A stretch of 64,000 bases of DNA, taken from contig NZ_VFTG01000028.1 of NCBI RefSeq assembly GCF_006439355.1, forward strand, positions 1-64,000, read 5' to 3'. Made by a program: the position numbers and the translations under genes. How positions within the stretch are numbered: the stretch's first letter is position 1; each line of letters starts with the position of its first letter. Shown piece after piece: positions 1-6,991 of this stretch. The notes below the pieces were generated by a model that had not been told where the DNA came from, did not search any database, and saw only the letters and a program-made list of their open reading frames with translations. Origin of the DNA: Mesorhizobium sp. B4-1-3. Lineage in GTDB: Bacteria > Pseudomonadota > Alphaproteobacteria > Rhizobiales > Rhizobiaceae.

Positions 1-82
1 GGGTTGGGTGGGGACTCGACCGGGCTTTCTCTCTGGGCACGCCGCCGCGCGTCACCGCGACATACCCGATCGCTTTGGCGCC

Positions 83-688
83 TTAGCGGACGCTGGCGAC
101 CGCGTCCTCGCGGCCGTCGTTGATCGTCACCCAAACGCCCGAGTTCTCCGTCGATTGGCGCTTGAGATAGGTGTAGACCGTGTCGGTCCAGGCGAGCACT
201 TTCGGCTGGAGATTGTCGAGGATGAATTCGCCGAGGCTGGTGCGCACCGTCAGCACGGCATGACCGTCGCCGTTCGGCTGGCGCACCACCGTCATCAACA
301 GATCGCCGGCCGGCACGCCGACGGCCATCAGCTCGCGGCGCTTCTCCAGCGCGTAGTCCTCGCAGTCGCCATAGCCGTTGTCGGGATAGGCCCAATATTC
401 CTCGACGCCGTAGATTTCCATATCGGTGCGCGGCTTGACGCGGGTGTTGACCGAATTGTTGACGTTGACGATCGTCGACCACAGCTTGCGCGTCAGCTCG
501 ACCGGCGGACCTTTCGGCGTCCGCTGGTTGCATTCGACCGGAATGCGCTGGCAGAAATCATAGTGGCCGACCGGCTGGGTGGTGCGTCCACCCGTATGCA
601 TAAAAGCCGGTCCCGCGCTTGCCGTGCCCCACGCGGAAAGCTGCATCGCCATTGCCAAGAGCAACAGCTTGCCCCTCGTCATTATCAT
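83..688 (-). CDS. Transglutaminase-like cysteine peptidase (BTLCP family)
   Basis: The 201-residue protein starts with a signal peptide (about residues 1-25, ending TASA), so it is exported, probably to the periplasm. The catalytic set of the bacterial transglutaminase-like cysteine proteinase family is visible: Cys in GDCEDYALEKR near residue 109, His in DGHAVLTV and Asp in FILDN. Family members in other bacteria are often encoded near type I secretion or c-di-GMP genes, and LapG-like members cleave surface adhesins. No adhesin or LapD partner is seen here, although a PilZ protein lies next upstream on the same strand. A GGGAG ribosome site lies 9 bases before the ATG. The family call is firm; the substrate is unknown. 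Confidence 0.85.
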   Translation of the reverse strand: MIMTRGKLLLLAMAMQLSAWGTASAGPAFMHTGGRTTQPVGHYDFCQRIPVECNQRTPKGPPVELTRKLWSTIVNVNNSVNTRVKPRTDMEIYGVEEYWAYPDNGYGDCEDYALEKRRELMAVGVPAGDLLMTVVRQPNGDGHAVLTVRTSLGEFILDNLQPKVLAWTDTVYTYLKRQSTENSGVWVTINDGREDAVASVR

Positions 689-879
689 TCTTGTAGTCTC
701 CCCGTTTGAGGAGACTGTGCCACGTTGGGATTTATTTGACGCAAAAACCCGAAGTAGACATTGAGTAAAACGCCAGTAGAATAAACATAAAATTTGAACT
801 ATCGCGGTCCTGGATTGTTCAGGTTTGTGAAGACTTGGTAGGTGCCGGGTGGCCTATTTCAGGTAACACCGGGCAACAA

Positions 880-905
880 AAAACCGGCCGCCGAGGGCCG
901 GTTTT
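880..905 (-). terminator. Rho-independent terminator after the PilZ gene
   Basis: A perfect 10-bp stem (AAAACCGGCC at 880-889 and GGCCGGTTTT at 896-905) has a 6-base loop. On the minus strand it is followed by a T-rich tail (complement of the A-run at 878-883). It lies 19 bases past the stop codon of the PilZ gene, so it ends that transcript and separates it from the peptidase gene. Confidence 0.8.
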
Positions 906-924
906 GGCTTGCTGTGGGCTTGCG

Positions 925-1542
925 TCAGGACCGTGGCGCGTTGAATTCCTGGTCGAGCGTTTCCGGCCGCTGGATGACTGCGAACTCGATGGCGACGCCG
1001 TCCTCGAAATGGCGCACCACCTGGCCGCGCATCGTGCCCAGCATGACCTGGACGCCGATGGCCGGCTTGACGTCGATCTCGACCGCCGCGCCCGAGAGCG
1101 ACAGGTCGATGATGCGGCACTGATACTGGCGCCCGTCGGTAAGCTGCAGGACGCTCATCGGATTGCGCGGCGCGACGCGCTCGTGGCGGCGATCCTCGGG
1201 CAGGTCGAGCTCATGCTTGTTGGCAAGCCAGGTGAGCTGCGCGGCAAGCTTGTCCTTCTTGCGGTCGGAGGCGATGACGGTCATGGCGAAACCGTCCGGC
1301 GATGTGCGCGTCACGATGCCTTCGACACGACCGATATGGTCGATATAGGCGATGACCTTCTCGCCCGGCTTGCCGATGCGGTCCGTGCGCAACGCAACGT
1401 TGCCCGGCGACATATCGATCACCTGGCACGGATGTTCGGTGCGGTCTTCCAGCATGAAGCGTCCATAGATCTTGACGCGGACACGCTGGAAATTGCGCCG
1501 CTCAGCTCGTGACGGCGCATATTCTACCGCCGCTGACCTCAT
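925..1542 (-). CDS. Tandem PilZ-domain protein
   Basis: The 205-residue protein has no signal peptide or membrane segment. It consists of two PilZ domains, the c-di-GMP-binding fold. The C-terminal domain has the full signature: RxxxR at residues 118-122 and DLSLSG at 146-151. The N-terminal domain keeps RxxxR (residues 16-20), but its second motif reads DMSPGN (43-48), with Asn where the consensus has Gly, so its ligand binding is doubtful. Proteins of this layout usually pass a c-di-GMP signal to motility, polysaccharide or secretion machinery. No effector gene is adjacent, so the target is unknown. Confidence 0.85.
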   Translation of the reverse strand: MRSAAVEYAPSRAERRNFQRVRVKIYGRFMLEDRTEHPCQVIDMSPGNVALRTDRIGKPGEKVIAYIDHIGRVEGIVTRTSPDGFAMTVIASDRKKDKLAAQLTWLANKHELDLPEDRRHERVAPRNPMSVLQLTDGRQYQCRIIDLSLSGAAVEIDVKPAIGVQVMLGTMRGQVVRHFEDGVAIEFAVIQRPETLDQEFNAPRS

Positions 1543-1716
1543 GACTGCCTACACCCCGTTGGCATTCCGCGCGACGATGCGAGGAATTTCGCCCGAAAAA
1601 CTACAGCAAAGCGGGTTAACAAACGGGAAAAATCAGCCGCAAAAGCCTGGGTCTGAAGGTCCGCGGGACGCGGAAAAATTAACCGTGAGGGAAGGACAAA
1701 TTCCGCGCGGCCGGAC
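1543..1716. other. Intergenic region between two minus-strand genes
   Basis: This 174-bp gap carries the upstream region of the PilZ gene and the tail of the PAS gene. It includes a GGTTAAC near 1614 and an AATTAACC near 1677. I see no terminator hairpin and no clear -35/-10 pair. Confidence 0.3.
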
Positions 1717-2361
1717 TCACTCGTGACGCCCGCCGTCAAGGACGACGAGATGGCGGATGCGGCGCACGCGGCCGAGCGCGGAAATGGTCTCCGGAGGATC
1801 GAATTCGGTCGGAACGAGCGAGGGGACGTCGATCGCCGGACGGTTCTTCAGGAACATCGGCTCCTTGTCGGGATCTATCACGCGGATCGTATCGATGAGC
1901 GCGTCGGCGATCGGATCGGCGCCTAGCCAGAAGGGCTTGTCGGCGGTGCTGATGATGCCGAGGCAGCGCCGGTTCTCCGCACCCCCGTCCAGCGGCAGCG
2001 ACAGGAGCTCGAACTTGTTGGAGCGGCCGTTGCGGCTGAACCCCTCATAGGTCATCAGCAGGACCGACTTCTGATCGAAAACGCCTTGCATCAGCCGCGA
2101 CATCAGCCGCTGGTCCTTCTCTCGCCAGAGCGACGGGAAGGAGAAGCCTTTGAGCTCCCGGCCGTAATAGGCGCAGAGCCTTGTGCCGGCGAGCCGGAAC
2201 ACCGCTTCGCCGCGCGTGTCGCGCTCGAGGATGAAGGTGTCGGCCAGAAGCGACTTGATGTCGGCCGGCTCCACCTCCGATCGCTTCGGGGCGAGGCGGC
2301 CATCACGCAGCTGATTCCAATATTGGAACAGCGCGATCGATCCTTTTTCTTTCATGTCCAT
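1717..2361 (-). CDS. PAS_5-family (PAS domain) regulatory protein
   Basis: The protein is about 214 residues and resembles the PAS_5 (formerly DUF1457) family, common and multi-copy in rhizobia. Recognisable parts are the N-terminal KGSIALFQYWNQLRDGR block, the RLAGTRLCAYYGREL segment and the DKPFWLG segment. No kinase, HTH or GGDEF output domain follows, so it is a stand-alone sensory or adaptor domain. The start was set at the ATG at 2361 (MDMKEKG), which follows a GGAG. A start at 2355 is nearly as good, and the longer in-frame extension to 2430 has no ribosome site. Function is unknown. Confidence 0.75.
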   Translation of the reverse strand: MDMKEKGSIALFQYWNQLRDGRLAPKRSEVEPADIKSLLADTFILERDTRGEAVFRLAGTRLCAYYGRELKGFSFPSLWREKDQRLMSRLMQGVFDQKSVLLMTYEGFSRNGRSNKFELLSLPLDGGAENRRCLGIISTADKPFWLGADPIADALIDTIRVIDPDKEPMFLKNRPAIDVPSLVPTEFDPPETISALGRVRRIRHLVVLDGGRHE

Positions 2362-2619
2362 TCCGCTCCGCGCAATCTGTCTTTGATGTCCCATCGGCGA
2401 ACAGACAGGGCGCCCTCCGATGACCTTCATGCGGTGCGGAGCAGGATGCGTGCCAGTATCGTTAACGTTTGTTCACGCCTCGGGGTCGTTAAGGTTAACA
2501 AGTGGTTTACATTGCGAGCCACCGAAGCCTGTGGCACACCAAAACCACTCCAAACGGTCGTTCTCGCAGCGATCGGCAGCACTTCAGTCACGACTTTACG
2601 GGGAGCGGGGGACTCGACC
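2362..2619. other. Intergenic region upstream of the PAS gene, with a possible small RNA body
   Basis: Together with 2620-2779 this forms a gap of over 400 bp between the divergent PAS and rhomboid genes. It contains several TTAA/TTAAC elements near 2460-2500, probably part of the PAS gene promoter. On the plus strand it leads into a very strong terminator at 2620-2654 although no plus-strand gene precedes it, so part of it may be transcribed as a small RNA. Confidence 0.35.
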
Positions 2620-2761
2620 GGCCGTTCAGGAAACTCCTGAACGGCCTTCTTTTTGATTCGTACCTGTTCTGATTCGCTCTTTTCGTGCGCGCTCGCTGTG
2701 GCGAATAGCCGTTTGTGATTCGAAAGGGCGTGATCTACATGCTCGTCGAAAACCCCGAGTC
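2611..2761. promoter_or_regulatory. Cluster of five GANTC (CcrM-type) methylation sites
   Basis: GANTC occurs at 2611, 2655, 2671, 2717 and 2757, all upstream of the rhomboid gene. In Alphaproteobacteria this site is methylated by CcrM, and its hemimethylated state affects GcrA-dependent promoters. Sites elsewhere in the window look scattered. A regulatory role is inferred. Confidence 0.35.
2620..2654 (+). terminator. Orphan rho-independent terminator on the plus strand
   Basis: A perfect 12-bp stem (GGCCGTTCAGGA at 2620-2631 and TCCTGAACGGCC at 2635-2646) has a 3-base loop and is followed directly by TTCTTTTT. It is one of the best terminators in the window. No plus-strand protein gene lies in the 2.6 kb before it, so it probably ends a small RNA that starts between about 2440 and 2600. 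Reading in the opposite direction there is no T-run, so it is not a terminator for the minus strand. Confidence 0.8.
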
Positions 2762-2779
2762 CCCGACCTGCAAGGGTGC

Positions 2780-3517
2780 ATGAGCGAACCCGTAAGCCCC
2801 ACTGAAAACGAACCGCTGCCGGAGGAAACTTCCAAGCCGCCGCGCCGTGAACCCATCTTCAACCTGCCGCCCGCTGTCCTGGCGGTGATCGGCATCTGTG
2901 TGGCTGTCCACCTGATGCGCGTCTATTTGCTGACCGACGATCAGGATTTTGCCCTGCTCGTCCGAGCGGCCTTCGTTCCCATTCGCTATTCCGGCCGATA
3001 TAGCCTTGATTTATATGCTTTTTCCAGCCCCTTCACCTATGCTTTCCTGCATGGCGGCGTGGCGCACCTGTTGATCAACATGATCTGGCTTGCCGCTTTT
3101 GGTTCGCCTTTGGCCAATCGATTTGGCACGCTGCGCTTCGCCGTGTTCTTCGCGGTAACGAGCCTCGCTTCGGTGGCGCTCTTCTGGGCGCTGCATCCGC
3201 TCGGTGAGGTGCCGCTGGTCGGGGCGTCGGGCGCGATCTCCGGCATGATGGGCGCGGCGGCGCGCTATGGCTTCCGCATCGACCGTTCGTCCGGCAGAGC
3301 GGCCTTCGCCGGCGAGCCTCTGTCGATCACGGCGGTGTTGCGCTCGCGCGGCGTCATGACCTTTCTGGGCGTTTGGATGGTCATAAATCTCGCCACGGGC
3401 CTGCTGGGCTTCGCGCCGGGAATAGAAGGCCAGATCGCCTGGGAAGCGCATATCGGCGGCTTCGTCGCCGGCTTTTTCGGACTGCGCTTGTTCGACCGCC
3501 CGCCGGCTGCCGCCTAG
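2780..3517 (+). CDS. Rhomboid-family intramembrane serine protease
   Basis: The 245-residue membrane protein cleaves other membrane proteins within the bilayer. The catalytic dyad is clear: Ser150 in the GASG motif of the fourth helix region and His224 in EAHIGG. The conserved HGGVAH motif at residues 91-96 and about six hydrophobic segments also fit. The first 28 residues are Pro/Glu-rich and cytosolic. An AAGG ribosome site lies just before the ATG. The gene stands alone, with a repeat starting one base after its stop codon. The natural substrate cannot be read from the sequence. Confidence 0.92.
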   Translation: MSEPVSPTENEPLPEETSKPPRREPIFNLPPAVLAVIGICVAVHLMRVYLLTDDQDFALLVRAAFVPIRYSGRYSLDLYAFSSPFTYAFLHGGVAHLLINMIWLAAFGSPLANRFGTLRFAVFFAVTSLASVALFWALHPLGEVPLVGASGAISGMMGAAARYGFRIDRSSGRAAFAGEPLSITAVLRSRGVMTFLGVWMVINLATGLLGFAPGIEGQIAWEAHIGGFVAGFFGLRLFDRPPAAA

Positions 3518-3563
3518 AGCAGATCCCGAAAAGTGGGAGCCGGTTTTCGGCGAAGATCATGCT
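3518..3563 (+). repeat. Palindromic repeat, family C, copy 1
   Basis: It begins right after the rhomboid stop codon. GAGCAGATC on the left roughly mirrors GATCATGCTC on the right. Inside is CCCGAAAAGTGGG followed by GCCGGTTTTCGG, a variant of the AAAAGTG...GGTTTT core shared with families A and B in this window. A diverged inverse copy lies at 26087-26118. Confidence 0.75.
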
Positions 3564-3576
3564 CCAATAAAGAGAT

Positions 3577-3615
3577 AGATCAGGATGGCGATTCAATGAG
3601 ACGCCATCCTGATCT
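3577..3615. repeat. Perfect 14-bp inverted repeat linked to the family C element
   Basis: AGATCAGGATGGCG (3577-3590) and CGCCATCCTGATCT (3602-3615) form a strong stem with an 11-base loop. There is no T-run on either side, so it is not a standard terminator. It is probably the second half of the composite repeat that starts at 3518. Confidence 0.7.
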
Positions 3616-3665
3616 AGTCCTTAGGCGCACTTGAAATGCAACCAATCACGGCGCACGATGTTGCC

Positions 3666-3714
3666 ATGCATGTCGCCCAAAAGCGCGTAGCGGTTTTGGG
3701 AAAAGGACATGCAT
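3666..3714 (+). repeat. Palindromic repeat, family B, copy 1
   Basis: The outer arms ATGCATGTC (3666-3674) and GACATGCAT (3706-3714) are exact complements. Between them lie CCCAAAAG and CGGTTTTGGG, which also pair. Further copies are at 46355-46404 (inverse) and, diverged, at 32790-32845. Confidence 0.8.
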
Positions 3715-3806
3715 CAAGACTGTAAGCACCCGGTGTCTTCCAGAGGGCGCCGGGGCTGAAAAGCCGGTCGGGGCGGGAGCCGGTGCCAAAGGCAGTGGAG
3801 GACGCC

Positions 3807-4238
3807 ATGACGGTTAAGGCAATTCTTGAAAGCAAGGGCCATGACGTGTTCACGCTCGGGCCCAATGAGAAACTCAGCGAGGCCATCCGCATGCTGGCCG
3901 AGCACAGGATCGGCGCGCTCGTCATCACCAATGGCGACCGAAAGATCGTCGGCATCCTCTCGGAGCGCGATATCGTTCGGGTCATGGCCAAAGAGGGCGC
4001 CGCCGCGCTCGACATCGCCGTGCGGTCGGCAATGACTCCGAAGGTCAAGATCTGCAACGAAAACCACACCGTCAACGAGGTCATGGAGATCATGACGAGA
4101 GGCCGCTTCCGCCATCTGCCGGTGGAGAAAAACGGGCTGCTTGACGGCATCGTCTCCATCGGCGACGTGGTCAAGCGCCGCATCGAGGATGTCGAGCGCG
4201 AGGCCGAGGAGATCAGGGCCTACATCGCCACCGCTTGA
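3807..4238 (+). CDS. CBS-domain pair protein
   Basis: The 143-residue protein is two CBS domains and nothing else. The first spans about residues 5-65 (LSEAIRMLAEHRIGALVI, GILSERDIVR) and the second about 75-130 (VNEVMEIMTRGRFRHLPV, GIVSIGDVVK). Such pairs bind adenine nucleotides and act as energy-sensing regulators of enzymes or transporters. The ATG at 3807 has GGAGG six bases upstream and is preferred over the in-frame GTG at 3783. It converges on the yjhX-like gene. The partner is unknown. Confidence 0.88.
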   Translation: MTVKAILESKGHDVFTLGPNEKLSEAIRMLAEHRIGALVITNGDRKIVGILSERDIVRVMAKEGAAALDIAVRSAMTPKVKICNENHTVNEVMEIMTRGRFRHLPVEKNGLLDGIVSIGDVVKRRIEDVEREAEEIRAYIATA

Positions 4239-4254
4239 CGGGGGCGAGGAAACC

Positions 4255-4274
4255 GCCGGCTGTTTCCAGCCGGC
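4255..4274. terminator. Hairpin between convergent genes
   Basis: GCCGGCTG and CAGCCGGC form a perfect 8-bp stem with loop TTTC between the convergent CBS and yjhX-like genes. The T-run is missing on both strands, so it is at best a weak or Rho-assisted terminator or an mRNA 3' end stabiliser. Confidence 0.4.
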
Positions 4275-4287
4275 GACGTGATGCGTT

Positions 4288-4545
4288 CTACCGGTTGTCG
4301 AGTTCGGCGCGGACGAGCTCGAGCCCGCGCCGGGTGATCCGGTAAGGGCCGCCATCCGTCGAGGAAACCGCTTTCTTGCGCCTCAGCTTCCGAAAGAGGT
4401 CCAGGTCGAAGCCCGGATAGCGCCAGCCGTCGCGGGTCAGGCACTGGACCGAGGCGATCTTTTTGCTCTCGTTCTTTTCGATTTCGATACGCCCGCCCTG
4501 CGCGAGCAGGTGCAGGATGCGCTGTTCGTTGCGCGAAATGTCCAT
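4288..4545 (-). CDS. YjhX family protein (UPF0386, proposed toxin)
   Basis: The 85-residue protein matches the YjhX/UPF0386 family over its length: start MDISRNEQRILHLLAQGGRI, a central CLTRDGW block and the end PYRITRRGLELVRAELDNR. E. coli YjhX was proposed as a toxin next to the GNAT protein YjhQ; the evidence for toxicity is limited, and rhizobial copies are often chromosomal and solitary. No small antitoxin gene adjoins it here, and the nearest acetyltransferase (6328-6816) is separated by gatB. The ATG at 4545 was chosen; a TTG at 4572 would add nine hydrophobic residues foreign to the family. Confidence 0.82.
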   Translation of the reverse strand: MDISRNEQRILHLLAQGGRIEIEKNESKKIASVQCLTRDGWRYPGFDLDLFRKLRRKKAVSSTDGGPYRITRRGLELVRAELDNR

Positions 4546-4578
4546 TGGATAAAGTCCCGGGAAAAACAACAAAAGCCG

Positions 4579-4699
4579 CCGCCGCGAGACATCGCGGCGC
4601 GGGGTTTTCAGGTTTTTCTGCCCTGCCTCGGCTACGAGGTCAGGGCTTCACCGGGACTGAGCGTAAGTGGACATCCACTCTCCATTGGAATGGGTGTCC
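4579..4699 (+). promoter_or_regulatory. Three successive hairpins in the yjhX-gatB divergent gap
   Basis: The 277-bp gap between the divergent genes holds stems near 4579-4598 (CGCCGCGA/TCGCGGCG, then a T-rich stretch), 4620-4646 (GCCCTG-CCTCG/CGAGG-CAGGGC) and 4669-4699 (GGACATCCA/TGGGTGTCC). They may form a structured gatB leader or a short non-coding RNA. No known riboswitch pattern is recognised. Confidence 0.3.
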
Positions 4700-4822
4700 T
4701 ATAGGCGAAGGCGGCGGAAAAGGCCAGCGTGCGGGCTTTGCGCTTGTCTCGGAGAGCGGTTTGGACTAGCGAGTGACTTTCACTTTTGACGTGAAAATCA
4801 CGCTTCCAATCTGCAGGCCTCC

Positions 4823-6325
4823 ATGAGCATCATCGACACCCGCACTCCCGACGCAAAACGTCTGATCCCCGGCGCCACCGGCGACTGGGAGATCATCATC
4901 GGGCTGGAGGTGCATGCGCAAGTGATCTCGGAGGCAAAGCTCTTTTCCGGCGCCTCGACCTCGTTCGGCGCGGCGCCCAATGCCAATGTCAGCCTTGTCG
5001 ACGCGGCGATGCCGGGCATGCTGCCGGTCATCAACGAGGAATGCGTCAAGCAGGCGATCCGCACCGGGCTCGGTCTGAAGGCCGCGATCAACCACAAGTC
5101 GGTCTTCGATCGGAAGAACTATTTCTACCCCGACCTGCCGCAGGGCTACCAGATCTCGCAGTACAAGCAGCCGATCGTCGGCGAGGGCAAGGTGATCGTC
5201 TCCGTCGGGCCCGACCGCCAGGGCGAGTTCGAGGATATCGAGGTCGGCATCGAGCGCCTGCATCTGGAACAGGATGCCGGCAAGTCCATGCACGACCAGC
5301 ACCCGACCATGTCCTATGTCGATCTCAACCGCTCCGGCGTCGCGCTGATGGAGATCGTCTCCAAGCCCGATATCCGCTCGGCCGACGAAGCCAAGGCCTA
5401 TGTCACCAAGCTGCGCTCGATCATGCGCTATCTCGGCACCTGCGACGGCAACATGGACGAAGGCTCGCTGCGCGCCGACGTCAACGTCTCGGTCCGCCGT
5501 CCGGGCGGCGCGTTTGGCACGCGCTGCGAGATCAAGAACATGAACTCGATCCGCTTCATCGGCCAGGCCATCGAATACGAGGCGCGCCGGCAGATCGCCA
5601 TTCTGGAAGACGGCGGCAAGATCGATCAGGAGACCCGCCTGTTCGATCCGGCCAAGGGCGAGACGCGTTCGATGCGCTCCAAGGAAGAAGCGCATGATTA
5701 TCGCTATTTCCCGGATCCCGACCTTCTGCCGCTGGAGTTCGACCAGGCCTATGTCGACGCGCTCGCCAAGGACCTGCCGGAACTGCCCGACGACAAGAAG
5801 GCGCGGCTGGTCGATGTGCTCGGCCTTTCGGCCTATGACGCCTCGGTGCTGGTTTCGGAAAAGCCAATCGCCGACTATTTCGAGAAGGTGGCGGCAGGCC
5901 GCGACGGCAAGCTCGCCGCCAACTGGGTCATCAACGATCTCCTGGGCCAGCTGAACAAGGCCGGCAAGGATATTGAAAATGCTCCGGTTTCGCCGGAGCA
6001 ACTCGGCGCTGTTCTCGACCTGATCAAGGAAGGTACGATCTCCGGCAAGATCGCCAAGGATTTGTTCGAGATCGTCTGGAACGAGGGCGGCGATCCGCGC
6101 CAGCTCGTCGAGAGCCGCGGCATGAAGCAGGTCACCGACGCCGGCGCCATCGAGAAGGCGGTCGACGAGGTCATCGCCGCCAACCCGGACAAGGCCGAGC
6201 AGGCGCGCGCCAAGCCGACCATGGCCGGCTGGTTCGTCGGCCAGGTGATGAAGGCGACCGGTGGCAAGGCCAACCCTCAGGCGGTCAACGATCTCGTCAA
6301 GGCCAAGCTCGGCATCGAGGGCTAG
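4823..6325 (+). CDS. gatB: Asp-tRNA(Asn)/Glu-tRNA(Gln) amidotransferase subunit B
   Basis: GatB is the tRNA-binding and kinase subunit of GatCAB, which converts Glu-tRNA(Gln) (and Asp-tRNA(Asn)) to the amidated form in the cytoplasm. The 500-residue length is normal. Family blocks are clear: IIGLEVHAQV at about 25-34, RKNYFYPDLPQGYQISQY near 95-112, CEIKNMNSIRF near 236, and a C-terminal YqeY-like helical domain. gatC and gatA are not next to it, so the subunits are encoded apart in this genome. The acetyltransferase gene begins two bases after its stop codon, suggesting one transcript. Confidence 0.97.
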   Translation: MSIIDTRTPDAKRLIPGATGDWEIIIGLEVHAQVISEAKLFSGASTSFGAAPNANVSLVDAAMPGMLPVINEECVKQAIRTGLGLKAAINHKSVFDRKNYFYPDLPQGYQISQYKQPIVGEGKVIVSVGPDRQGEFEDIEVGIERLHLEQDAGKSMHDQHPTMSYVDLNRSGVALMEIVSKPDIRSADEAKAYVTKLRSIMRYLGTCDGNMDEGSLRADVNVSVRRPGGAFGTRCEIKNMNSIRFIGQAIEYEARRQIAILEDGGKIDQETRLFDPAKGETRSMRSKEEAHDYRYFPDPDLLPLEFDQAYVDALAKDLPELPDDKKARLVDVLGLSAYDASVLVSEKPIADYFEKVAAGRDGKLAANWVINDLLGQLNKAGKDIENAPVSPEQLGAVLDLIKEGTISGKIAKDLFEIVWNEGGDPRQLVESRGMKQVTDAGAIEKAVDEVIAANPDKAEQARAKPTMAGWFVGQVMKATGGKANPQAVNDLVKAKLGIEG

Positions 6326-6327
6326 GG

Positions 6328-6816
6328 ATGTTCGTGCGCACGGCGAGCGAACGTGATCTCGCAGCTGTCCGTGCGTTGCTGGTCGAGACCTGGCACGCGA
6401 CTTATGACGCCCTCTATGGCGCCAAGCGGGTAGCTGAAATCACGGATGACTGGCATTCGATCGCCTCGCTCAAGGCGCGGCTGACGCGCCCGAATTCCGA
6501 GTTCCTGGTGGCTGACGATGGCAAGCGGCTCGGCGGCATGGCGTTTGCCGCCGCCACCACCGACCCGAAGATCGTCCTTTTGAACCAGCTCTATGTGCAT
6601 CCGACCTGCCAGCGGCAGGGGGTCGGCCAATCGCTGCTCGATGAAGTCGAAGCCAGTTTTCCGGAGATGGATACGCTGCGCCTCGAAGTCGAGGAAGCAA
6701 ATGCCGTGGCGATCGCCTTCTACGAAGCGAACGGCTTCCGTCCGGCCGGCAGGACCGCCGATTGCGGCGGCAATTCGGGATTGCCCGCCCTCATCACGGA
6801 GAAGCGGCTCCGCTAG
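6328..6816 (+). CDS. GNAT-family N-acetyltransferase
   Basis: The 162-residue cytosolic protein has the GNAT fold. Motif A (QRQGVGQSLL, near residues 95-104) binds the acetyl-CoA pyrophosphate, and the C-terminal NAVAIAFYEANGFRPAG segment is typical of RimI-like members. It starts two bases after gatB, with GAGGG in the gatB end serving as ribosome site, so it is translated with gatB. The substrate cannot be predicted. Confidence 0.88.
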   Translation: MFVRTASERDLAAVRALLVETWHATYDALYGAKRVAEITDDWHSIASLKARLTRPNSEFLVADDGKRLGGMAFAAATTDPKIVLLNQLYVHPTCQRQGVGQSLLDEVEASFPEMDTLRLEVEEANAVAIAFYEANGFRPAGRTADCGGNSGLPALITEKRLR

Positions 6817-6852
6817 ATCGGCGGCGAGCCCCATTTATCGCGCGGTTTTGAT

Positions 6853-6963
6853 TTGATCGCGCCGACCCGCGTGGTCAAGGCTGCGCATCGCCGGCGTCGC
6901 TTCACCGGGCCGGGCCGCGTCGGCATCCAGTCGATGTATCTGCGTATGCCGTCGGAAGAGTAG
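6853..6963 (+). pseudogene. Possible gene remnant (36 codons)
   Basis: A short open stretch from a TTG at 6853 encodes a basic peptide (RVVKAAHRRRRFTGPGR) ending in MYLRMPSEE. It is in the same frame as the acetyltransferase after that gene's stop codon. Its ending resembles the C-terminal strand of many acetyltransferases, so it may be the tail of a lost GNAT gene. There is no ribosome site. The call is weak. Confidence 0.15.
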
Positions 6964-6991
6964 GCGGCGAGCCCGATCGAACGATGTCCGA

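Noticed and set aside
12..2620. GGGGACTCGACCGG present near 12 and near 2608
   Set aside because: A 14-base match in 64 kb is expected by chance, and the flanks do not match.
4288..6816. YjhX and the GNAT at 6328 as a toxin-antitoxin pair
   Set aside because: They are on opposite strands and separated by gatB, so they do not form the adjacent pair proposed in E. coli.
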